Assembly (NCBI GenBank): GCA_002370555.1
Contig: AP014718.1
Location: 3,715,249-3,779,248 of the forward strand
Reading direction: 5' to 3'
DNA length: 64,000 nt
DNA from: Arthrobacter sp. Hiyo4
Lineage (GTDB): Bacteria > Actinomycetota > Actinomycetes > Actinomycetales > Micrococcaceae
Positions 27,196-35,453 of the stretch are shown here, in pieces. Under the pieces are notes generated by a model, which was not told where the DNA came from, did not search any database, and saw only the letters and a program-made list of their open reading frames with translations. The position numbers and the translations under genes are program-made. Every line of letters begins with the position of its first letter. The first letter of the stretch is position 1.

Positions 27196-28515
27196 ATGAG
27201 CCAGACTCTTCCGTCCGCCAGGCCGGGCACCGTTGCCCCGGCCGGGACGCCAAAGAAGGCCGCCCTCGCCAGCTTCCTGGGCAGCGCCGTCGAATACTAC
27301 GACTTCTTCATCTTCGGTTCCGCCGCCGCCCTGATCTTCCCCACGGTGTTCTTCCCGGACGCCGGCGCCAACGCGGCCGTTATGTCCTTTGCCACCTTCG
27401 GCTTCGCCTACGTTGCCCGGCCCGTGGGCGCCGTCATCCTGGGCCACTTCGGTGACCGGGTAGGCCGGCGGAAGGTCCTGATGTTCACGCTGCTGCTGAT
27501 GGGCGCCTCAACGTTCCTGATCGGCTGCCTGCCCGACTTCAACACCGTGGGCTGGTGGGCACCGGCCCTGCTGGTGCTGGCGCGGCTTTGCCAGGGCCTC
27601 TCCGCAGCGGGCGAGCAGGCCGGCGCATCATCCATGACGCTCGAGCACGCGCCGGACAACCGCCGCGCCTTTTTCACGTCCTGGACCCTCACCGGAACAC
27701 AGGGCGGCCAGATCCTCGCCGCCCTCGTCTTCATCCCCGTCCTCGCCCTCCCGGACGAGATCAAGTTCGGCATCGGCTGGCGCATCCCGTTCTGGCTTAG
27801 CGCCGGCGTCGTTATTGTTGCGTTCTTCATCCGGCGTACCCTGCACGAGCCCCCGGCCTTCGAGGAAGCCCAGAAGGCCGCCCAGATCTCCAAACTCCCC
27901 GTCGCCGACCTGCTCAAGGCCCACTGGCGCGACGTCCTCCGCGTCATCTGCTGCGCCTTCATCGCTGCCGTCTCCACGGTGTTCGGCACGCTGGCCATCA
28001 GCTACGCCAAGACCGTCGCCGGCGTTGACGGCACCACCACCCTGTGGCTTGTGGTGGGCGCCAACCTGGTGGCCCTCGGCACGCAGCCGCTGTTCGGCCT
28101 GCTCGCGGACAGGATCGGCCGCAAGCCCGTCTTCATCTACGGCGCCGCGGCCAGCGCAATCCTCACACCCGTGTTCCTGCTCAGCCTGGAATCCGGCAGC
28201 ATCCCGCTGATGTTCCTCGCGGCCATCGGCTTCTTCTCCTGCGGCTACGCGGCCTCCAACGCGGTCTGGCCGTCCTTCTACGCCGAGATGTTCAGCACCA
28301 AGGTCCGCTTCTCCGGCCTGGCGATCGGTACGCAGCTGGGCTTCCTGATGGCAGGCTTCGCCCCGGCCATCGTGGCGGCGATGGGCGGCATCAAGCCCGG
28401 CGGCTGGGTCCAGATCAGCGTCTTCACCGCCATCATCTGCGGCATCTCGGCCATCTCCGCCCTGACGGCCAAGGAGACCTTCAACGTCCCCACCAAGCAG
28501 CTCGGCCTGAAGTAG
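27196..28515 (+). CDS. MHS family major facilitator, second importer of the catabolic cluster
   Basis: A 439-residue 12-helix metabolite:H+ symporter. FLGSAVEYYDFFIFGSAAAL, GHFGDRVGRRKVLMF and RLCQGLSAAGEQAGASS are the family hallmarks. It is clearly related to the importer at 14058 but diverged. It is placed beside an IclR regulator and the quinate/protocatechuate genes, so uptake of a related aromatic or alicyclic acid is likely. AAGGAAC lies five bases before the ATG at 27196. An upstream open frame to 27001 lacks family similarity. TTGACA at 27016-27021 is a possible -35 element. Confidence 0.85.
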   Translation: MSQTLPSARPGTVAPAGTPKKAALASFLGSAVEYYDFFIFGSAAALIFPTVFFPDAGANAAVMSFATFGFAYVARPVGAVILGHFGDRVGRRKVLMFTLLLMGASTFLIGCLPDFNTVGWWAPALLVLARLCQGLSAAGEQAGASSMTLEHAPDNRRAFFTSWTLTGTQGGQILAALVFIPVLALPDEIKFGIGWRIPFWLSAGVVIVAFFIRRTLHEPPAFEEAQKAAQISKLPVADLLKAHWRDVLRVICCAFIAAVSTVFGTLAISYAKTVAGVDGTTTLWLVVGANLVALGTQPLFGLLADRIGRKPVFIYGAAASAILTPVFLLSLESGSIPLMFLAAIGFFSCGYAASNAVWPSFYAEMFSTKVRFSGLAIGTQLGFLMAGFAPAIVAAMGGIKPGGWVQISVFTAIICGISAISALTAKETFNVPTKQLGLK

Positions 28516-28533
28516 CGTTCCTCGGCGAACTGG

Positions 28534-28625
28534 CGTTCCTGCCCGGTTGCTTCCCGGAAAGCCCGGCGCGTCCCCAGGACGCCCGGGCTTTTCCGTGTCC
28601 TCGGGGAGGCAACCGGGCAGGAACG
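28534..28625 (+). terminator. Nested terminator: inner hairpin inside a 17-bp inverted repeat
   Basis: The inner hairpin has AAAGCCCGG (28558-28566) opposite CCGGGCTTTT (about 28574-28593) with a T-rich end. It is enclosed by exact 17-base arms, CGTTCCTGCCCGGTTGC at 28534-28550 and its complement at 28609-28625. It lies between the convergent importer and DNA ligase genes. Confidence 0.8.
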
Positions 28626-28667
28626 TACGACGGCGGGCGGCGGGTTGGGTGCCTCCCGAACCTGGCG

Positions 28668-29754
28668 TCAGGGCCGGCCGGTCTCCAGCACCGACGCCAG
28701 GTCAAAGTTCACCGGTTCCTCCAACTGGGCGTAGGTGCATGATTCGGGGTCCCGGTCCGGCCGCCAGCGATTGAACTGGGCAGTGTGGCGGAAGCGGTCA
28801 CCCTCCATGTGGTCATACCTGACCTCCACCACCAACTCCGGCCGCAGCGGTACGAAGGACAGGTCCTTGCCTGCACTCCACCGGCTGCCTTCGGCGTTCC
28901 GCGGCGTCCGATCGCCTTCCTCCTGCTTGGCCCACGCCCACGGGTGCCCGTCAAAGTCGGTGACAAGTTGCTGCAGTTCAGCAAAGAGCTCCTGGCGGCG
29001 CTTCATCGGGAAGGCGCCGATCACGCCGACGCTGGCCAGGCCGCCGTCGTCCTTGTACAGGCCCAGCAGCAACGAGCCGATCGCGTCCGGTCCGCTCTTA
29101 TGCACGCGGTAGCCGGCCACCACACAATCGGCCGTACGTTCGTGCTTGACCTTGAACATCACGCGTTTGTCCGGCTGGTAGGTCCCGCCAGCGGCTTGGC
29201 CACAATCCCGTCCAGGCCTGCACCTTCGAACTGCTGGAACCATTGCTCGGCGGTGGCCTTGTCCTGGGTCGCCGCCGTGAGGTGGACGGGAGCCTTGCTG
29301 CCCGCGAGCGCCTTTTCCAGCGCTGCCCGCCGCTCGGCGAAGGGCCGGCCGGTGTAGTCATCCTCGCCCAGGGCCAGCAGGTCAAAGGCCACAAACTTGG
29401 CGGGGTCTGTTCGGCCAGGAGCCTGACCCGGCTGGCGGCAGGATGGATGCGCTGCTGCAGGGCATCGAAATCCAGCCGGTCACCGGATGCCCCCACCAGG
29501 ACAATCTCACCGTCCAGCACACAGCGGGGCGGTAGGTTTTCCTTCAGGGCTTCCACGAGCTCAGGAAAATACCTGGTCATGGGCTTTTCGTTGCGGCTGC
29601 CGATCTCCAGCTCATCGCCGTCGCGGAAAATGATGGACCGGAACCCGTCCCACTTGGGCTCATAGCTGAGGTCACCCCCTGCGGGGATACCACCGATTCC
29701 GCTGACGGCCTTGGCGAGCATGGGCGGGACGGGAGGCATGACGGGAAGTTGCAT
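28668..29754 (-). CDS. ligC: ATP-dependent DNA ligase, LigC type (two frameshifts)
   Basis: A 362-residue stand-alone ATP-dependent DNA ligase. The adenylation motif EPKWDGFRSI holds the catalytic lysine (near residue 31). LDGEIVLVG (motif III), GLDGIVAKPLAG (motif IV) and FKVKHERTADCVVAGY (motif V) follow, with an OB-fold to the end. Two dropped bases lie near 29405 and 29190. Enzymes of this type act in short-patch or stationary-phase break repair in actinobacteria. No Ku gene is nearby. The ATG at 29754 is chosen from the domain start MQLPVMPPVPPMLA. Confidence 0.85.
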
Positions 29755-29993
29755 AGGGCCCATTCTTGCCCGGGAGGGCCCGCGGCGGTAGGCCTGAACT
29801 GGCACGATGCCCAACTGAAGGCCCCGGCGGGGTTTGACGCGTGGCATTCGCCGCAGCCTGTGGTCCCGGCGGAAACGAATCGATCGCGGAGAACTAACCG
29901 GCTCCTAACGTTAAGGAAACCAGGGCGCAACATTGCCCAGCCACACTGGAAGTGCCGGCAAGCGCAGGCACCAGCTCCAGCCAGGAGGCCCCC

Positions 29994-30230
29994 ATGTTGA
30001 AGGAAGCCAAAGCCCATGTAACGAGAGTCCGCGCCCTGGACGAGCTCCACCGCGGCGATGAAATCGAGGCCCGCCTCTCCGTGGGCCCCAGCTACGACGA
30101 CGTGGTCATCCGCCGTGGCCGTGTCCAGGAGACAGCACCGGGAATCGGCGTTGTCTGGATCATGGACCATCACACCGGCTCGCGGAAAGCGATCAATACG
30201 GACGAATGCAGCGTCTGGCGGATTGCCTGA
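29994..30230 (+). CDS. Small hypothetical protein
   Basis: A 78-residue acidic soluble protein, MLKEAKAHVTRVRALDELHR at the start and ECSVWRIA at the end. AGGAGG seven bases before the ATG marks it as a real gene. No family is recognised. The middle (SYDDVVIRRGRVQETAPGIG, HHTGSRKAI) looks like a small beta-barrel. It is alone between divergent and convergent neighbours. Confidence 0.6.
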   Translation: MLKEAKAHVTRVRALDELHRGDEIEARLSVGPSYDDVVIRRGRVQETAPGIGVVWIMDHHTGSRKAINTDECSVWRIA

Positions 30231-30367
30231 CCGCGTGTTGGGCCGCTGGCGCAGCACCACTTGCGGAATTTTGCACCCTTGAATCTTGTACTCCGGAGTC
30301 TTGCACGACGACGGCGGGTGCAGTCAGTCAGGACTGCCCGCCGGACCGCCCGAGAGATACTCCGGCC

Positions 30368-30654
30368 CTAACCTCCGGCCACCGACTGGATAACCAGTAC
30401 CTCCTGGCCGGGCGACACCTCGGTTTCCAGGCCCTGGAGCCTGCGCACCTCGTCACCGGCAACGTACATATTCACGTACCGGCGAAGCGCCCCGGTTTCG
30501 TCCCGCAGCCGCCTGGCCAGCACCGGGTAACCCCGGTCACCGAATCCAGCAGGCTTCCCACCGTCACCGCACCTTCGGCGGGCGCAGTCAGGATGGACTG
30601 GCCGCCGGCAAGCGGCTGCAGGATGCTGGGCAGTACCACGCTGATGTCAGGCAC
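30368..30654 (-). CDS. MoaD/ThiS-like ubiquitin-fold sulfur carrier (one frameshift)
   Basis: A 95-residue beta-grasp protein after restoring one G near 30530. It begins VPDISVVLPSILQPLAGG and ends in the diagnostic diglycine, EVLVIQSVAGG, the site that is thiocarboxylated in MoaD, ThiS and CysO. The GTG at 30654 overlaps the stop of the propeller gene, so the two are coupled. Such pairs, a MoaD-like protein and a BNR-repeat protein, recur in actinobacteria; the pathway served is not known to me. No moa, thi or E1-like gene is near. Confidence 0.75.
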
Positions 30655-31783
30655 CGCGGGCCGCTGCCGTTTCCGGAAGCGCCAGTCCAGCCGAAGGGAC
30701 TACGGCGGCGCGGACACACAGGACGTCGGGAAGATGGCTGACAACCTGAGCAAACGTCTCCCCTTCATCCGCGCTGGCGTACACGGTGCCGCCGCGCGTT
30801 CCGAAGTAGACACCGGCCGGCTCGGATGAATCCACGCCCGCGGCGTCGCGGAGGACGCTATTGTACTCCCCCTTGGGCAGGCCCGTATCCAGGCGCTTCC
30901 AGGTGGCCCCGGCATCGTCCGTTCGGTGCACGGCAAGCTTCCCTTCTGGCGGGATCCGCTCGCCGTCGGCCTTGAGCGGCACAACCCAGGCGGTTCCTTC
31001 CCGGCGCGGGTGCGTCAGCATCACAAAGCCGAAGTCGGCCGGAAGTCCCTCGGCGATGGAGTTCCAGTTTTCGCCGTTATTATCCGTGCGGTAGACGCCA
31101 TGATGGTTCTGCGCGTACAGCCGTCCTTCCACCGAAGCATCCGCCGCGATCTTGTGGACGCACTGGCCGAACTCAGGATTGGGGTCCGGCATGAAGTAGG
31201 CCGAAATACCCTTATTGCGGGGCTCCCAGGACTCACCGCCGTCGGGCGAGCGGTACACGCCGCCGGTGCTCATGGCGACGTGGACGTTGTCCCCGGCCGG
31301 GTTCACCACGATGGAGTGGGCGGCGGCACCGCCGTAGCCCGCACCCCATTCGCTGCGGTGAGGATGGTTCCATAGCCCGCGGTTGAGTTCGAAATGCTCG
31401 CCGCCATCGGTGGATTTCCAGACCGAAATCGGTTCGGCACCTGCCCACACCACACCTGGCCGCGACTCTGCGTCCGGGTAGATCTGCCAGATGCGCTCCA
31501 CTGCCGCGCCGGTGTCTTCGGGAAACGTGATGGCGCCCTGTTCAGGTTCGGTCCAGGTGGCGCCAAGGTCATCGGAATGGGCCACAGTGGGGCCCCAGTG
31601 CTCGGACCTGACCCCCACCATGATCCGGGTACGGCCCTCCCGTGTGTCGATCCCGATGCTGGGGATTTCGCTCATCAGGAAATGCGGGCCGGAGAAGGAC
31701 CATTGTTTCCGGTCCTGGCTGGTGGCCAGCCAGAGGCCCTTTTTGGTCCCGATCGCTAAGACAAAGTTTTCTGCGGTTGCCAT
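30647..31783 (-). CDS. BNR/WD40-like beta-propeller protein (exo-alpha-sialidase-like fold)
   Basis: A 378-residue soluble protein made of repeated blades with Asp-box-like motifs such as SDDLGATW, SPDGGESW, TDNNGENW, TDDAGATW and SADEGETF. There is no signal peptide, so it is probably cytosolic. The catalytic residues of sialidases are not evident, so the sialidase label would be only structural. Its stop overlaps the GTG of the MoaD-like gene. Starts at 31783 (MATAENF) or 31792 are both possible. Confidence 0.75.
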   Translation of the reverse strand: MATAENFVLAIGTKKGLWLATSQDRKQWSFSGPHFLMSEIPSIGIDTREGRTRIMVGVRSEHWGPTVAHSDDLGATWTEPEQGAITFPEDTGAAVERIWQIYPDAESRPGVVWAGAEPISVWKSTDGGEHFELNRGLWNHPHRSEWGAGYGGAAAHSIVVNPAGDNVHVAMSTGGVYRSPDGGESWEPRNKGISAYFMPDPNPEFGQCVHKIAADASVEGRLYAQNHHGVYRTDNNGENWNSIAEGLPADFGFVMLTHPRREGTAWVVPLKADGERIPPEGKLAVHRTDDAGATWKRLDTGLPKGEYNSVLRDAAGVDSSEPAGVYFGTRGGTVYASADEGETFAQVVSHLPDVLCVRAAVVPSAGLALPETAAARGA

Positions 31784-31891
31784 GCACCCCATGCAACCAC
31801 CCGGACCGGAGGGCCGCAACGCTCTTCTTCGCTAGCCGCAACGCTTTTCTTGGCTATGTGGACTGGTCCGGCGTGGCCGGACTGCGTCCGG

Positions 31892-32092
31892 TCAGTCGAC
31901 GAATTCGGACTGCGTCTCGATGAAATCCCAGTCCGCTTCGGTGAGCACAGCCACCGGGGTATCCGGATGCGGCCCGCCGGCTTCGGCGATGCCCTGCAGC
32001 ACCGGCAGCGGCAGTTCCGCCGCACGGAGGTTTTCCCTCAGCCATTCCTTGGTTTGCAGGTCCAGATCCAGCCACCACATGTATATTTCCAT
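31892..32092 (-). CDS. Small hypothetical protein
   Basis: A 66-residue acidic protein, MEIYMWWLDLDLQTKEWLRE at the start and ending EADWDFIETQSEFVD. The C-terminus is very rich in acidic residues. An alternative GTG at 32101 sits closer to GAAAGG. No family is recognised. It may be co-transcribed with the propeller gene, which starts about 110 bases downstream on the same strand. Confidence 0.5.
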   Translation of the reverse strand: MEIYMWWLDLDLQTKEWLRENLRAAELPLPVLQGIAEAGGPHPDTPVAVLTEADWDFIETQSEFVD

Positions 32093-32371
32093 GCCGGTCA
32101 CACACCTTTCGTATGCTTCAACGCTAGGCGCCGCCCTGTCCATGATCAAGGGTGGCCACAACCTGGCAATGCTCCCGATTCCGCGTACATGCAGGTAACG
32201 CCGCAGGTCAAAGGCAGAGAAAGACGAGTACCCGCTACTCGCGACCGCGCCCGTACGGCGCCCTAGCCTGAATCCACAAGCAAAACTGATCATGCTGCTG
32301 GGGGCACACAGAACCGCCGCTTCTCCCTTGCCGCGATGGTCCTTTCGGAACACTCTGGGGAGACGAACACC

Positions 32372-32995
32372 ATGAAACGAACTTTCGCAACTTTGGGAGT
32401 GGTGGGGCTGGCAATGCTCAGCGTCACGGCCCCGGCCAGCGCCGCAGACAATTTCACTCTTTGCCACAACGGACACCCCATCAGCATCGACCTCAACGGG
32501 GTGAACGGCCTGGGTGCCCATAGCGGTCACTCAAGGGACATCATCCCGCCCAATGAGCTGCTGCCTGCCGGATTGAACTGGGACGAACAAGGGATGGCGG
32601 ACTTTGACAATGACTGCGAGGCCGTGACGCTGCCGCCGGCTGTTGTTCCGCCCGTCGTCGTGGACCCACCGGTTGTTGTGGACCCAGCCGTTGTTGTGGA
32701 CCCAGCCGTTGTTGTTCCGCCGGTTGTCGTGGACCCACCGGTTGTTGTGGATCCGCCTGTCGCTGTGGACCCGCCGGCAGTGGTGGCTGGGGCCGCCGGC
32801 GCGGTCACACCGGCGCCCGCCGCAGCAGCAGCCGCTGTCAGCCAGGGCACCAACCAGGGCTTCAACGCGCAAACCGCCGTCGGCGGATCAGAGGAAAGTA
32901 CTACCTGGCTGGCCGGTCTGGGCGTCCTGCTAGGTGCGGGCGCTGTGGTTGCAGTGCGCCGCAAGTCCCGGACGGAATCGCCGACGGCGGGCTGA
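32372..32995 (+). CDS. Secreted cell-wall protein with VVVDP repeats and sorting-like C-terminus
   Basis: A 207-residue protein with signal peptide (residues 1-27, TAPASA-A). A short domain follows with a cysteine/histidine motif seen in other actinobacterial surface proteins (TLCHNGHP, then GAHSGHSRDIIPP, and DNDC). A stalk of about eight PPVVVDP-type repeats lies at residues 89-135. The C-terminus has a hydrophobic segment (WLAGLGVLLGAGAVVAV) and a positive tail (RRKSR), a sortase-type layout, but without a clean LPxTG; NAQTAVGG is the nearest match. The sortase gene downstream supports wall anchoring. GGGGAG precedes the ATG. Confidence 0.7.
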   Translation: MKRTFATLGVVGLAMLSVTAPASAADNFTLCHNGHPISIDLNGVNGLGAHSGHSRDIIPPNELLPAGLNWDEQGMADFDNDCEAVTLPPAVVPPVVVDPPVVVDPAVVVDPAVVVPPVVVDPPVVVDPPVAVDPPAVVAGAAGAVTPAPAAAAAAVSQGTNQGFNAQTAVGGSEESTTWLAGLGVLLGAGAVVAVRRKSRTESPTAG

Positions 32996-33023
32996 CGCCC
33001 GCCAGAGCCTCCGGGTCTGTTAC

Positions 33024-33060
33024 CGAGGGCGTCCCGCCAAAACCCGGCGGGACGCCCTCG
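33024..33060 (+). terminator. Hairpin between the surface protein and sortase genes
   Basis: Perfect 15-base arms (33024-33038 and 33046-33060, CGAGGGCGTCCCGCC and its complement) with loop AAAACCC. There is no T tract, so it may attenuate or protect the transcript rather than fully terminate it. Confidence 0.6.
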
Positions 33061-33127
33061 CCGCAGTTTCCAAGCGGCCGCACCCTCCACCTGCTGAACG
33101 CAAGGCGTCTGACCGCAAAGGAACATC

Positions 33128-33891
33128 ATGTCCAAGCACGCCAGCATTCGCGTCGTCCGCCGTGGCGTCCTGCGTGTCCTGGAAGTCCTGCGCGTCCGCG
33201 GATGGAACCGTGGAGACCTGGCAATCCTGCTGTGCGGAGTCCTGGGTTTCCTGTCCCTCACCTTCGGTGCACCCCTGCTCAAGCACGGGGAAGCCGCCGT
33301 CCCCACAGCGGAACTGTCGGCACCATTCCGGGCCACGCCGTCGTCCGCTCCTTGGCCGCTGTCCAGCACGGGCGAAGCTTCGGGGGCAGCTCCAACGACG
33401 GCAACAGCCCGGCCGCAGACGCCACCACCCCCGGCCCGGCCTTGCCGGAAGCCTCCGCACCCGTGCGTATCCTCTATCCCGCTGCGGCAATCGACACGGC
33501 CGTCCATCCCCTTGAACCGGACGCCTCGGCCCTCGCCACCCGGACAGTGGAGCCCCCCACCACCATGGACGGGTATTGGCTTACACCGTTCGGGACTCCC
33601 GGCAACGGGTCCAGCAACACCACGTACATCATCGGACACAGCTGGGAGGGCCGGGACGCCCCGTTCAACCACCTCAGCTCCGCTGCCGTCGTCGGCGACA
33701 CCTTCGACGTCGTCACCGCGGCCGGCACCATCCCTTACCGAGTGGACAGCGTCACCACTTACCTCAAGGACAGCCTCAAGGACAGCCCCATCTGGGACAT
33801 GGTGCCCAGCCGTGTGGTCCTGATCAGCTGCTACACGGAAGACCCGTGGGGCAAGAACGTGGTTGTCTCGGCGTCGCCCGCTGCCGCCTGA
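33128..33891 (+). CDS. Class F-like sortase (one frameshift)
   Basis: A 254-residue membrane-anchored transpeptidase: basic N-terminus, one hydrophobic helix (LAILLCGVLGFLSLTFGAPL, residues about 34-53), a Pro/Ala/Thr linker and a sortase beta-barrel. The catalytic histidine is in TYIIGHSWEG and the cysteine in VVLISCYTED. The usual arginine after the cysteine appears as lysine (WGKNVVVSA). One base is missing in the linker between about 33310 and 33440. The genomic pair with the surface protein suggests that protein as substrate. Confidence 0.75.
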
Positions 33892-33949
33892 CACGTCCAC
33901 GCGGCGTCGGCCCTGTTCAAGTGGCTCCGCGCAGGCACAGAATGGTCCT

Positions 33950-34467
33950 ATGAGTCCCGAACGATTCAGTGGTCCGCCTCCGCTGCTGGTGGGCGTGTTG
34001 CCCCATCAGCACCCGGAAGTGCTGAAGACCGCCACCTCCCTGGCTGCCAAACTGGTTGTGCCGTTGCTGTGTGCCTATGTTGACGAGGCCAGCTATCTGG
34101 TGGAATGGGATCCCAGCAGATCCGCGCACCGGCTGTCGCTGCACCCTGACAAGGACGACGACGACATCCGCTCGGTCACCACGGAACTCAGGGGGTGATC
34201 GCGGAAGCCGTGGCCGACGCCGCGGCGCCGGCCACCCCCGTGGACTGGACACTGCGGACCCTGGCGGGGGATCCGGGCCGCGCCCTCGCCCGGCTCGCCG
34301 CGGAAAGCAACTCCCCCATGATCATCGTGGGAACGTCGGAGCGGGGCCTGACCCACCGGATCTCCGAGATGCTCAACGGATCAGTGGGACTCTGGCTGAC
34401 GCATCATCAAAGCCGGCCGGTGCTGGTGGTTCCCTACCGGAGGCCGGCGCATCAGGACAATGCCTGA
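33950..34467 (+). CDS. Universal stress protein (one frameshift)
   Basis: A single UspA domain of about 172 residues after adding one G in the run at 34191-34195. It begins PPPLLVGVLPHQHPEVLKTA. The ATP-binding type motif is SPMIIVGTSERGLTHRISEMLNGSVGLWLTHHQSRPVLVVP, i.e. IVGTSERG then GSV. The first half ends at a stop created by the shift. Usp proteins bind ATP and aid survival under stress; the exact role is unknown. It is monocistronic. Confidence 0.85.
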
Positions 34468-34559
34468 GCCGTTACCTGAGCCGGCTGCCTCGCCCCACTC
34501 GGGCGGTTTTCGGGTGGCCGAAATAATAAAGCGAAAGTAGTTATTCGAGGTGGTAGCGG

Positions 34560-34680
34560 AGGGCTGTACCGGCAAGTAAGCTAATTCAAGCAGAAGGATC
34601 CGGCCGCAGTGGCCGGGTGAAGCTGCCCAAATGCTGCTCCGGAGTGCGTATCCCCCAATAACGCACTCCGGAGCTTTTTG
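34560..34680 (+). ncRNA. Candidate small RNA ending in a strong intrinsic terminator
   Basis: No gene lies between usp (ends 34467) and csoR (34784), yet a perfect 14-bp terminator is present: arms 34636-34649 and 34661-34674, loop ATCCCCCAATA, then TTTTT. A second hairpin (CCGGCC-GCAGT-GGCCGG) precedes it near 34600. Two GC hairpins, a C-run loop and a U tail loosely recall the actinobacterial 6C RNA, but the C run is five, not six. It could also be a late terminator for usp. Confidence 0.4.
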
Positions 34681-34731
34681 TTGCCCTCCCGGAGCCGCGC
34701 CCACAACCTCATGGCGCCCATCTCCGAATGG

Positions 34732-34774
34732 ATACCCCCATGGGGTACTTGCCTTATACCCCTATGGGGTATAA
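34732..34774. promoter_or_regulatory. Tandem CsoR-type copper operators
   Basis: Two palindromes lie just before csoR: ATACCCCCATGGGGTA (34732-34747) and the 21-base TTATACCCCTATGGGGTATAA (34754-34774). G/C-run palindromes of this form are the known CsoR binding pattern, released by Cu(I). The second lies 10 bases before the start codon, so repressor binding should block transcription of csoR-copZ-copA. This accounts for autoregulation. Confidence 0.85.
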
Positions 34775-34783
34775 GTTGGCAGT

Positions 34784-35130
34784 ATGGAAGCTTCGCTGGA
34801 AACCCTGACCACACACCCCGGCGCTGACCCGGCGCCTCCACATGGCTACACCGCCAACAAGGAGGCATACCTACGCAGGCTTAAGCGCATCGAGGGCCAG
34901 GTCCGCGGGATCGCCCGGATGGTGGATGAGGACAAATACTGCATCGACATCCTGACCCAGGTCGCCGCGGCCACCAAGGCCCTGCACGCCGTGAGCCTGG
35001 GACTTGTGGAAGAGCACATCGGCCACTGCGTGGTGGGCGCCGCCGGGAACCCGATCCAGCCCTTCGCACTGAGGCCATAGACGCCAAAGTCAAGGAAGCC
35101 ACAGCGGCCATCGGCCGCCTCCTGCGCTGA
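34784..35130 (+). CDS. csoR: Copper-sensing transcriptional repressor CsoR (one frameshift)
   Basis: Four-helix repressor that leaves DNA on binding Cu(I). The Cu ligands have exact CsoR spacing: Cys53 (KYCIDILTQ), His78 and Cys82 (EEHIGHCVV). The RRLKRIEGQVRGI helix is typical. One G is missing near 35043, and restoring it gives a 115-residue protein ending ATAAIGRLLR. The uncorrected frame stops at 35080 with an unrelated tail. First gene of a copper operon with copZ and copA, behind two CsoR operators. Confidence 0.93.
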
Positions 35131-35198
35131 CCAACCACCGCGAACCACCTGCCACCCATTCACGGCCGGCCACCGCCGGCCCTTCGAAGGAGCCAGCC

Positions 35199-35429
35199 AT
35201 GAGCACCACCTCCACCACCGTCAACGTGTCCGGTATGACCTGCGGCCACTGCGTTTCGTCCGTCAGCGAGGAACTTGAATCGCTCGCCGGGGTTGAAACG
35301 GTCGACGTCGAACTCAACGCCGGCGGCATTTCCACCGTCACCATCACCTCAAGCCAGGAACTGTCGCCGTCCGAGATCGGCGAGGCAGTAGCCGAAGCCG
35401 GCTACCTGGTTGTTGCCAGCGACGCGTAA
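35199..35429 (+). CDS. copZ: Copper chaperone CopZ (heavy-metal-associated domain)
   Basis: A 76-residue single HMA domain. The Cu(I) site is GMTCGHC (Cys15 and Cys18) in the first loop, and the remainder shows the beta-alpha-beta-beta-alpha-beta pattern, ending IGEAVAEAGYLVV. It carries copper to the CopA exporter. It is intact, with GAAGGAG before the ATG, and lies 24 bases before copA. Confidence 0.92.
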   Translation: MSTTSTTVNVSGMTCGHCVSSVSEELESLAGVETVDVELNAGGISTVTITSSQELSPSEIGEAVAEAGYLVVASDA

Positions 35430-35453
35430 CGCAGTCCGATCGGGGGATCCCAC

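Noticed and set aside
32643..32780. The CCGGTTGTTGTGGACCC repeats as a DNA repeat array
   Set aside because: They are the coding repeats of the VVVDP stalk in the surface protein.
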